DNA of 64,000 bases, taken from assembly GCA_025455065.1 (NCBI GenBank), contig JALONG010000028.1:22843-86842 (forward strand), written 5' to 3'. How positions within the stretch are numbered: position 1 is the stretch's first letter; every line of letters starts with the position of its first letter. Source of the DNA: Candidatus Kapaibacterium sp. (GTDB lineage Bacteria; Bacteroidota; Ignavibacteria; Kapaibacteriales; UBA4661). The notes beneath the pieces were generated by a model. The model did not search any database and was not told where the DNA came from. It saw nothing but the letters and a program-made list of their open reading frames with translations. Shown here piece by piece: positions 17,732 through 26,160 of the stretch. A program made the translations under genes and the position numbers.

Positions 17732-19771
17732 ATGGTTTATTCAATGGAAAAACACACACAAAGCCCGTCAAATCTGCGTTTCAGCAACATTAGCGATGAA
17801 GCGCTTGCGCAGGTTTTTGACGAAAAAACCCTCAAAAAAGCCGCAAAGATTGTCAAGACAGAAGAAATCAAAGGAGTGGAATATAATCCCAGCGACAATG
17901 CGGTCTATGCCGTGATTGAATCGGGCGGAAGTGTATGGAATCTGGATATTTCCGAAAATGCCTCTGGAAATTTGGAGTTCAACAGCGACATTGAGGACGG
18001 TGATTTTTCTCGCGTTGCTTCCGCAGCAGTATTGATGATATTCCGCACACAAGCCGCCTATACCGCACAGTATCATGCTTCTGTGGCTTCGACAAAGGCA
18101 GGCTCGCAGGCATCATCAGCAAAATCAGGCAGCAAAAAAAGCGGGTCGAACATTATCCGAGAGCGCCTCATCATGCTTTCTACCGAAGAATTAACAGATA
18201 TGCTCTTGGAATATGCAAGCAAAAATGCTGACATCAAACGCGACCTCACCGTACGCTTCAATACGAATAACGATGCGATATTGAAGGCATTATTGGCGGA
18301 TATTTCTAAAGTGTTTCCCAAGTCAAAAGCGGGATATGCGCGTTTTTCTGCCAGCACCGCTCTCAGCAAACTTAATCCTATTCTCGCCAGTATTGACAAA
18401 CTTCCCCAAGCACTGCAACGTGAGCCATTGTGGACAATTACCGAAGGAATTTTTGCCTTGTATAAGTCCACCGATATAGATTCCAAGCGCATTGCAGACA
18501 TTTTGGAACGCTGCAAAACACGACTGCTCGAACTTCATGCTGCCTCGCCAATTCCTGTGAAAGAGCGTCAGCAGATGCTTACAAGCACGATGAGGACAAT
18601 GGTTGAAAGTTACTACAATTACGGATTCCCCGATTCCGATAAAAACTGGCTGAAATCGCTGTGCCTTACTAATGACGATAGAACGGTGCTTATCGAAATT
18701 ATGAAAGGCATTAAGGAACGCTGGATATTCAAGAATTTTACGCCATTTTTGACAGAACTCTACGCGCTATCCGGCGACAGCAGTGGGAAACGGGTCTTGC
18801 TTGAGCAAAATTTAGAGATTGCCACTGATTACGCAGCACTGGCGGTTTACTGGCAGGAAGAAGGGAATATGGCAAAAGCGCTCGAAGTTGCCAAAACAGG
18901 CATGGAAAAAGTTCAAGGGCTTAAAATACCTCTCTTGCAGTTTTTCCAAAACCATTACCAAGCCGAAAACAACTACGAAGCATTATGGGAAATCTTTGAG
19001 AAAGCCGTCAATCCGACCTCCGCAGGGCAATCCGCACAAAAAGCCGCATTATCATCGGCTCAGAATAGGCAATTACAGGAGAATCTGTCTGTGCTGAGAG
19101 CGGCAGGATTTGACTTCTCAACGCCGCAACAAATTGTGCAAAACCCGTATTCTCATCCCTACTTCAATGTCCTTATTCAGTATTATCACACCACAAACAA
19201 CTACCAGCGTGTGAAGCAAATGCTGGAGTTTGTCTATCAGAATCAATTTTTGTCATTTCAACTCTATACCGACGCGGAGCAGTATCTCACGCCCGAAGAC
19301 CGAGACACGATGCAATCAGGTTTAATGAAGGCATTGCGCAGCAAACTAACCGCAGAGGAAGAAAATCACGCCCGTATTCGCCACTCGTATTCCCGCTACG
19401 CGGAAGCGGCTCACTTCGATGCCCAATCACCGACACGGCAGACACTCGCCAGTATTTATCGGCATCGCGGGGAGTTAGATTTGCTGTGGGAGACCATTCG
19501 CACAAGTTTTTCACTCTGCAAAGACCACGAAAAAGAGATGCTGCCGTTGCACACAGACGAGTATATCGCCGCTTATATGAAAAACGTAGAATACCTGCTC
19601 AACCAGCGACACAATCAAGCATACGAAATAGCGACAACCTGTGTTCTGCGCATTCGGGAAATTCTTACGACAGTGAAGAATAAACCCGAAGAATGGAAAA
19701 AATACCTTGAAGTAACGCGGATAAAATATAAGGCTCTGCGGAATTTTATGAAAATGATAGAAAAACTGTAA
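17732..19771 (+). CDS. Large alpha-helical repeat protein resembling a SWIM-zinc-finger protein without the Cys/His ligands
   Basis: FSNISDEALAQVFDEKTLKKAAKIVKTEEIKGVEYNPSDNAVYAVIESGGSVWNLDI then LIMLSTEELTDMLLEYASKNADIKRDL and a helical C-terminus; start uncertain (17648, 17732 or 17744). Confidence 0.6.
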   Translation: MVYSMEKHTQSPSNLRFSNISDEALAQVFDEKTLKKAAKIVKTEEIKGVEYNPSDNAVYAVIESGGSVWNLDISENASGNLEFNSDIEDGDFSRVASAAVLMIFRTQAAYTAQYHASVASTKAGSQASSAKSGSKKSGSNIIRERLIMLSTEELTDMLLEYASKNADIKRDLTVRFNTNNDAILKALLADISKVFPKSKAGYARFSASTALSKLNPILASIDKLPQALQREPLWTITEGIFALYKSTDIDSKRIADILERCKTRLLELHAASPIPVKERQQMLTSTMRTMVESYYNYGFPDSDKNWLKSLCLTNDDRTVLIEIMKGIKERWIFKNFTPFLTELYALSGDSSGKRVLLEQNLEIATDYAALAVYWQEEGNMAKALEVAKTGMEKVQGLKIPLLQFFQNHYQAENNYEALWEIFEKAVNPTSAGQSAQKAALSSAQNRQLQENLSVLRAAGFDFSTPQQIVQNPYSHPYFNVLIQYYHTTNNYQRVKQMLEFVYQNQFLSFQLYTDAEQYLTPEDRDTMQSGLMKALRSKLTAEEENHARIRHSYSRYAEAAHFDAQSPTRQTLASIYRHRGELDLLWETIRTSFSLCKDHEKEMLPLHTDEYIAAYMKNVEYLLNQRHNQAYEIATTCVLRIREILTTVKNKPEEWKKYLEVTRIKYKALRNFMKMIEKL

Positions 19772-19799
19772 TCTTCACAACAAATCCCTTCAAAACCGC

Positions 19800-21113
19800 A
19801 TGAAATCTACCAATCAAACACACTCCCCAGACTTCATCGAACAAACCTACTCCAAAGTTTCATGGCGGCTTATTCCGTTCCTTTTTCTGCTCTACATCGT
19901 TGCCTATCTCGACCGCGTAAACATTGGCTTTGCGCAACTTCAGATGAAAGCAGATTTGGGCTTTAGTGATGCGGTTTACGGGTTAGGTGCGGGGATATTT
20001 TTCGTCGGGTATGTGGTTTTTGAAGTGCCAAGTAATCTGCTTATGGAGCGGGTTGGAGCGAGGTTTTGGATAGCGCGGATTATGATAATGTGGGGCGTGG
20101 TGTCGGCTTCGATGATGTTTGTGCGCTCGGAAGCATGGTTTTATACGCTGCGTTTTTTGCTAGGCATTGGTGAAGCGGGATTTGCGCCGGGAATTATTTT
20201 GTATATCACATATTGGTATCCGTCGGAGCGCCGCGCCCGTGTGTTTTCGCGGTACATGATTGCGCTGGCAATTTCCGGCGTGATTGGCGGACCACTTTCC
20301 GGCTGGATTCTCACCTCGTTTGCCGGAGTGAACGGCTGGACGGGCTGGCAATGGCTGTTTTTGTTGGAAGGCTTGCCCGCAACAGTGCTTGGAATCATCG
20401 TTCTCTTCTATTTGGATGATGCACCGCGTTCCGCACAATGGCTTACCGACGACGAAAAAAATGTGCTGGAAAGCGCATTGGAACAAGAGCGGCAAGCAAA
20501 ACTCGCGGGCGGACATCAGCATAACCTCCGCGAGGCTTTGACGGATTCTAGAGTGCTGCTCTTGGGATTGTCATACTTCTTGATGTTGTGCGGCTTGTAC
20601 GGCATAAGCTTTTGGCTGCCACAAATAGTGCGCGGACTCGGCATTACAAACCCGCTCAATATCGGCTTTCTCACGGCAGCACTGTATAGCGCGGCGGCTG
20701 TCGCAATGCTGCTTGTGAGCCGAAATTCCGACAAAACGGGCGAACGGCGGAAGCATATTTTTGTATGTGGGCTTGTTGGCGCGATGGGATTTGTTGGAAG
20801 CGGCTTCACAAGTGGCTCTCCGGCGATTTCACTCATTGCACTTACCGTTGCGACCTGCGGTGTACTCGCCATTTTGCCCATATTTTGGACACTGCCAACG
20901 GCATTTTTAAGCGGCACGGCTGCTGCCGCAGGGGTTGCGCTGATTAACTCGTTTGGGAATTGTGGTGGTTTTGCAGCGCCCTACGGCATCGGACTTATCA
21001 AACAAGCAACGGGTTCGACCGATAATGCGATGATTGGGCTGGGGGTGGTATTATTTCTGGGAAGCGCATTGGTGCTGGTGTTAAAGGGAGATTCTCGACG
21101 CGGTGAACGATAA
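19800..21113 (+). CDS. MFS transporter, anion:cation symporter (ACS) type
   Basis: 437 aa; WRLIPFLFLLYIVAYLDRVNIGFAQLQMKADLGFSDAVYGLGAGIFFVGYVVFEVPSNLLMERVGAR. Confidence 0.92.
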   Translation: MKSTNQTHSPDFIEQTYSKVSWRLIPFLFLLYIVAYLDRVNIGFAQLQMKADLGFSDAVYGLGAGIFFVGYVVFEVPSNLLMERVGARFWIARIMIMWGVVSASMMFVRSEAWFYTLRFLLGIGEAGFAPGIILYITYWYPSERRARVFSRYMIALAISGVIGGPLSGWILTSFAGVNGWTGWQWLFLLEGLPATVLGIIVLFYLDDAPRSAQWLTDDEKNVLESALEQERQAKLAGGHQHNLREALTDSRVLLLGLSYFLMLCGLYGISFWLPQIVRGLGITNPLNIGFLTAALYSAAAVAMLLVSRNSDKTGERRKHIFVCGLVGAMGFVGSGFTSGSPAISLIALTVATCGVLAILPIFWTLPTAFLSGTAAAAGVALINSFGNCGGFAAPYGIGLIKQATGSTDNAMIGLGVVLFLGSALVLVLKGDSRRGER

Positions 21114-21130
21114 AATTTTACAAAGTGGCG

Positions 21131-21161
21131 GACAAATCTGCAATTTGATTGCAGATTTGTC
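21131..21161. terminator. Bidirectional intrinsic terminator-like hairpin
   Basis: GACAAATCTGCAA-tttga-TTGCAGATTTGTC, perfect 13-bp stem between convergent genes. Confidence 0.75.
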
Positions 21162-21212
21162 CCAAATTTACTCCTGATACAATACCGTTTCTGCTAGTTT
21201 CTAAGCAAGAAA

Positions 21213-21608
21213 TCACCCCACAAACAACGTTGAAACGCCCCAAATAAGCCATCCCGCAAAAATAACAAACACAGCATAACCGCCTACATCAAGGTCTTTG
21301 AGGAGGTATGCTCGGACGGTCAAAAGAAAAAAGCACCCGTAGGCGACAAGATCGCTTATCACTAAAAATCGTAGCAACTCGGGGTAATTCCAACTGACAG
21401 CCAGAATGTTGATAAGCCCAAAAAAGATGTTTAATCCTATTGCCCAGAAGAGCCAGAGCCTACTCCAATAACTCAGCGTGAACTCTTCACGAAAAATTTT
21501 CGTCCACTCATTGAGTATTTTTCGCCCAAATGCCTCATTGAAAAAGCCTATCATAAGCAAAGAGCCAAGGAAATTATACCAGCCCAATGTTAGCAAAAAG
21601 AATTTCAT
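21213..21608 (-). CDS. Small integral membrane protein
   Basis: MKFFLLTLGWYNFLGSLLMIGFFNEAFGRKIL...; about 4 hydrophobic segments. Confidence 0.65.
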   Translation of the reverse strand: MKFFLLTLGWYNFLGSLLMIGFFNEAFGRKILNEWTKIFREEFTLSYWSRLWLFWAIGLNIFFGLINILAVSWNYPELLRFLVISDLVAYGCFFLLTVRAYLLKDLDVGGYAVFVIFAGWLIWGVSTLFVG

Positions 21609-21710
21609 TGCAGTGTCCTCCGTGAAAGAAAATAGCTGAATACCATTTCGCAAAAGTACAATTATTTTCGCCACTGAGGAATGCGAGTCAAATAAAAGTG
21701 CATTTTTTAG

Positions 21711-21823
21711 TACGTTATTCTTGATTCAAGTAGTTATTTTTAATTAAGTATTTATGCGGCATGATAAAACTAAAGTAGCTTAAATACTTGCTTTTTAATA
21801 GTTGCTTATTTTAAGAACAATAT
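21711..21823 (-). repeat. AT-rich imperfect palindromic repeat, copy 2 (inverted relative to copy 1)
   Basis: Reverse complement aligns with 16445-16558. Confidence 0.88.
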
Positions 21824-21862
21824 ATTTAAAGCAGAACACTTATTCTGCGGTGTATCACGCAC

Positions 21863-21890
21863 GTAGGGACGAAAAATTTTTCGCCCTTAC
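21863..21890. repeat. 28-bp palindromic repeat GTAGGGACGAAAAA|TTTTTCGCCCTTAC
   Basis: Self-complementary except for two wobble positions. Confidence 0.8.
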
Positions 21891-22132
21891 TGCAAATGCA
21901 CTTTTATGTATTTCGTGTTCTTTACCTGCGCAATTCGTAAAAGCATTTTGGGGAATATGCAGGATTACAGCATTTACATACTGTCAATTTTTTACAAGGT
22001 ATTCCTCTGGGGCAGTGCTAATTTTCATTATCATTCAAGCGTATTTGAACGCCTGAGAGCGAAAAAACTATCGCCGAAACTTCCCGTCAAATCTACTGTT
22101 TGTGGAATTATTGTCAAAAGAGGAAACGCCAA

Positions 22133-23680
22133 ATGTCAGCACAGAATCTTCCTTACGACCTCATTATCAAAAATGTTCACCTTGTTCGCCCTAAAAGCAC
22201 CAGTATTGATGCGCTTGATATAGGAATTGCGGGTGGTAAAATTGCCGCACTCGGCATCAATCTCGACCCCGCGACAGCGCATGAGACCTACGACGGAAAG
22301 GGACTCCTCGCTTTTCCCGGGCTGGTGGATGCCCATATGCACACGGGGATTTATTCGCCGCTTGAAAAAGATGCCTTGACCGAAAGCCGCGCTGCTGCTA
22401 TGGGCGGCGTTACTTCGAGCCTGAATTATATGCGCACCGGGCAGTATTATCTCAACAAATCTGCGCCCTACAAAGAATTTTTCCCCGAAGTGCTGGCAAT
22501 TTCCAACGGGCGATTTTATGTGGATTACTGCTATCATTTAGCGCCCATGATGAAAGAGCATATCGCCGAAATGCCAATGTTGGCAAGGGATATGGGCGTT
22601 ACGTCGTTCAAAATTTTCATGTTTTACGGTTCGCATGGACTTCATGGACGTTCCGCGTCGCAAAAAGATTTTTTGATGATTCCCGATGATGAAAAATACG
22701 ACATTGCGCACTTTGAATTTGTGATGCGCGGTGCGAAAAAAGCAATGGACGAAAACCCCGCACTGCGAGATATTATCAGTGTTTCGCTGCATTGTGAGAC
22801 CGCCGAAATTATGACCGCGTACACCAAAATTGTCGAAACCGAAGGGAAACTTTCAGGACTGCCCGCTTACAGTGCATCGCGTCCGCCGCACTCGGAAGGA
22901 CTTGCTATCTTCATTGCGTCCTACTTAGCGCATGAAACCGCGCTTCCCAATATCAATCTCCTGCACCTCACCTCGCGCAAGGCTGTTGATGCGGCAATGA
23001 TGATGCAAATGGTCTTTCCGCATATCAATTTTCGGCGTGAAGTAACCGTCGGGCATTTGCTCATGGACACTGATTTGAAGCCACCTTCCATGCGTAGCGA
23101 AGACAAAGAATTTTTGAAAGACAAAGCAAAACGCGACCTCGAATGGACGCAGCTTTTCGCCAAGGTCAATCCGCCCATTCGCCCCAGACCTGACGTGGAG
23201 TACCTTTGGGAGGCATTGCTTGAAGGAAACATTGATTGGGTGTGCAGCGACCACGCCTGCTGCTCAGCAGAAATGAAAACTGACGCTTCTTCGCCCGATA
23301 ATGTGTTTGTAGCAAAATCGGGCTTTGGAGGCGCAGAATACCTGCTTTCGGGAATGTTTTCCGAAGGCTCAAAACGAGGAATGTCTGCCAATCGGGTTGC
23401 AGAATTGTGTTCGTGGAATCCCGCAGAACGCTACGGCTTGAAAAGCAAAGGCGACCTTGGAATCGGCTTCGATGCTGATGTTGTGCTGTTCGACCCGAAC
23501 GAAACCTTTACCGTCCGCGCCAGTGAATCCCCTTCAGCGCAAGGCTACACGCCCTTTGAAGGCATGGAACTTACGGGGCGCGTCAAAACGACGTTCTTGC
23601 GTGGGAAAAAGATTTTTGAAAACGGAAATGTTGTTGGAGAGCCGTCGGGAAAATACTTGTCACGTCCATACACCGCGTAA
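22133..23680 (+). CDS. Dihydropyrimidinase/hydantoinase-like amidohydrolase
   Basis: DAHMHTG, VTSFKIFMFYG (candidate carboxylated Lys), VSLHCETAE, LLHLTS, VCSDHACC metal-site motifs. Confidence 0.9.
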   Translation: MSAQNLPYDLIIKNVHLVRPKSTSIDALDIGIAGGKIAALGINLDPATAHETYDGKGLLAFPGLVDAHMHTGIYSPLEKDALTESRAAAMGGVTSSLNYMRTGQYYLNKSAPYKEFFPEVLAISNGRFYVDYCYHLAPMMKEHIAEMPMLARDMGVTSFKIFMFYGSHGLHGRSASQKDFLMIPDDEKYDIAHFEFVMRGAKKAMDENPALRDIISVSLHCETAEIMTAYTKIVETEGKLSGLPAYSASRPPHSEGLAIFIASYLAHETALPNINLLHLTSRKAVDAAMMMQMVFPHINFRREVTVGHLLMDTDLKPPSMRSEDKEFLKDKAKRDLEWTQLFAKVNPPIRPRPDVEYLWEALLEGNIDWVCSDHACCSAEMKTDASSPDNVFVAKSGFGGAEYLLSGMFSEGSKRGMSANRVAELCSWNPAERYGLKSKGDLGIGFDADVVLFDPNETFTVRASESPSAQGYTPFEGMELTGRVKTTFLRGKKIFENGNVVGEPSGKYLSRPYTA

Positions 23681-23699
23681 AATCTACAAGGAATCAATC

Positions 23700-24842
23700 A
23701 TGCAAACTCGAATTTTTAGGGTACTATTCACGCTTTGCGGCTTTGTTACAAGCGTATTTTCCCAAGAAAAGCTGCAAGAAAAACCCCTCCCCGATACAGG
23801 CATTTCCGGCGTGTACGAAGTGGTGCTTGGCGCGGCGCAGACAGGCGCGGAAAATCCTGCGTTTTTCATTCGCTATTTTGCGGAGTTTGGCTTTCGCGTC
23901 GTTGATAGCGCAGCATTTACGGCGGCGCAAGCAAAAGAACTCTATGGCGTGGAAAGCGGCATGAAATCATATCGTTTGCAAAATGGTGCGATTGATTCGC
24001 ACGGACTTTTACGCATTGTGGCATGGGAAAAGCCGCTTGGACCAGGCGTTGGCTACAATGTGCCGGAGACAATCGGCTCAAGAATGGCAGTGATGAAAAC
24101 CCGTGATGTTATCCGCCTTGTGGATGTGTTCAAGCAAGAACGCGCGAATGGTAAAAAGTGGCTGCCGATTGACCCAATTTTCGACGACCTCTACCGAATG
24201 TCTGACAAACAGCCGGATTTCTTCAACCGCCCAACGGGTGTGCGCGAAACGGCGGTCTATGGCGATTGGTTTATTCATGTGTTCTTCCAACGCTACGGCT
24301 ACAATATTCCGGGCTATGGCACTATCAACGACGCGGCACCGCTTCAAACCAGCGAGTTTACGCATCACGACTTTTTTATCCCTGCGCAAACGATGGACGC
24401 GACAAACTATTACCGCGATGCGCTCGGCTTCAAACCCGAAAAGGACGCGGAAGTAGATGGGGACTGGCTTCGCGGCCCGCAGCGTGTCTTTGATATGCAG
24501 CCCGGTTCGACGCATATTTACAAGGGATTTGTCTCGCCGAATAATGTTTGTGGCAAATTAAAATTCTTCATCCCGCAAGGCGTAAAACCTGACCGCAGCG
24601 TACATCAGCGCGTGGGAGAACTCGGAATGACGCTGCATACGCTCTGGACACCAAAACTCGAAATGGTCTTTGACCTTGTGAAAAAACAAGGTATTTCGCC
24701 CACGAAAATTCTAAAAAACGAACTCGGTGAACGGTGTTTTGTGTTCAAAGGTCCCGACGGTGTGTCGTGGCAAATCATTGAAAAAACGACAACTTCAAAT
24801 AAACCCGTTACAAAGTTTGAACTCCAACGAGTGAATAATTAA
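23700..24842 (+). CDS. Secreted VOC-superfamily protein
   Basis: N-terminal signal peptide MQTRIFRVLFTLCGFVTSVFSQ then glyoxalase-like repeats; start follows the 23680 stop. Confidence 0.75.
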   Translation: MQTRIFRVLFTLCGFVTSVFSQEKLQEKPLPDTGISGVYEVVLGAAQTGAENPAFFIRYFAEFGFRVVDSAAFTAAQAKELYGVESGMKSYRLQNGAIDSHGLLRIVAWEKPLGPGVGYNVPETIGSRMAVMKTRDVIRLVDVFKQERANGKKWLPIDPIFDDLYRMSDKQPDFFNRPTGVRETAVYGDWFIHVFFQRYGYNIPGYGTINDAAPLQTSEFTHHDFFIPAQTMDATNYYRDALGFKPEKDAEVDGDWLRGPQRVFDMQPGSTHIYKGFVSPNNVCGKLKFFIPQGVKPDRSVHQRVGELGMTLHTLWTPKLEMVFDLVKKQGISPTKILKNELGERCFVFKGPDGVSWQIIEKTTTSNKPVTKFELQRVNN

Positions 24843-24932
24843 TCGAATTGTTACCTGATAACAAGCTCAAAACAGTGTAGAATCTCAGGTTAAGGCTGTC
24901 GAAACATTTTCTTCACCATATTTTTTTCAACC

Positions 24933-25241
24933 ATGCCCAAAATCATCGTTCTTTTTAACCTCAAAGACGGCGTAAATGCTGGCGAATACGAATCATGGGC
25001 AAAAACTGCCGATATTCCAACGGTGAAATCTCTCGGCTCGGTCAGCGATTTCCAAGTCTTAAAATCCGCATCAATACTCGGCTCTGACGCTGCTCCACCC
25101 TACAAATACTTCGAGATAATTGATGTGAATAATATGGAGAAATTTTTTGCCGACATAAGCGCCGATGCGGTTCAGAAGGGCGCGGCACAGTTTGCGCAGT
25201 ATGCCGAAAATCCGATGTTTATTGTAACAGATAATATCTAA
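24933..25241 (+). CDS. REDY-like/HapK family small protein
   Basis: 102 aa; PKIIVLFNLKDGVNAGEYESWAKTADIPTVKSLGSVSDFQVLKS. Confidence 0.7.
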   Translation: MPKIIVLFNLKDGVNAGEYESWAKTADIPTVKSLGSVSDFQVLKSASILGSDAAPPYKYFEIIDVNNMEKFFADISADAVQKGAAQFAQYAENPMFIVTDNI

Positions 25242-25248
25242 AACCATT

Positions 25249-26100
25249 ATGGGAATCTACCAACTTCAAGGAAAAACCGCTATTGTCACAGGCTCTGGGC
25301 GCAAAGGCGGCATTGGGGAAGCAGTTATCATGCGCTTTGCGGCGGAGGGCTGTAATGTTGTTGTGTCGGATATTGGCACATCGGCAGGGGAAAACTTTCC
25401 CGGCTCTGCAATCGGCTCAACGCAAGAAATGGAGATTATTGCAGAGGATTGTCGTCAGCATGGCGTAAAGGCTATCACAGTTCCGTGTGATGTGCGCAAA
25501 GAAGCAGACATGGCTAACCTTGTGGAGCAAGCAGTAACGGCGTTTGGCAGCATAGATATTTTCGTAAACAACGCCGGAGTGGGCTATTTAATGCAACTTG
25601 TCACGGAAATGGACGAAGACAAATGGTCGGCAGTGATGGATGTGAATGTGAAGGGATATTTTCTTGGCATCAAACACGCCGGAAAGCGCATGATTGCTCA
25701 GTCGGAGGCTAGTAAAAAAGGTGGAAGAATTATCAATATCGGCTCGCAAGCCTCCAAATCAGGCTTCCCCTTCGCAGCCGCTTATACCGCATCAAAACAC
25801 GCTGTTGTGGGACTTACACGCTCTTCCGCGATTGAACTTGCCAAATACGGCATCACGGTAAACACCGTCTGCCCAAACCACATCACCACTGGCTTAGGAG
25901 CGTGGCAGAACGAATTTTTTGCCGAAAAACTTGGTTTAACACTTGACCAGTACCTCGCCCGCATGAAATCGAACATTCCGCTTGGTCGTCCGGGACTGAC
26001 GAGCGACATTGCGAAAGCCTGTGCTTTCCTTGCTTCCAGCGAAGCAGAATACATCACGGGTGAAGCGATGAACGTCAGTGGCGGCGAAGAAATGCACTGA
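25249..26100 (+). CDS. Short-chain dehydrogenase/reductase (SDR)
   Basis: GKTAIVTGSGRKGGIGEA; NNAGVGYL; AAYTASKHAVVGLTRSSAIELAKYGITVNTVCP. Confidence 0.95.
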   Translation: MGIYQLQGKTAIVTGSGRKGGIGEAVIMRFAAEGCNVVVSDIGTSAGENFPGSAIGSTQEMEIIAEDCRQHGVKAITVPCDVRKEADMANLVEQAVTAFGSIDIFVNNAGVGYLMQLVTEMDEDKWSAVMDVNVKGYFLGIKHAGKRMIAQSEASKKGGRIINIGSQASKSGFPFAAAYTASKHAVVGLTRSSAIELAKYGITVNTVCPNHITTGLGAWQNEFFAEKLGLTLDQYLARMKSNIPLGRPGLTSDIAKACAFLASSEAEYITGEAMNVSGGEEMH

Positions 26101-26160
26101 GCGCATTGACGAATCTCGAAAAATCTTAACGAGCCACCAACCAACTTCTCCTTTCAAACT

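Noticed and set aside
23457-23699. N-terminal extension of the VOC ORF overlapping the amidohydrolase
   Set aside because: Start at 23700 follows the upstream stop and yields a signal peptide; the extension is out-of-frame translation of the amidohydrolase
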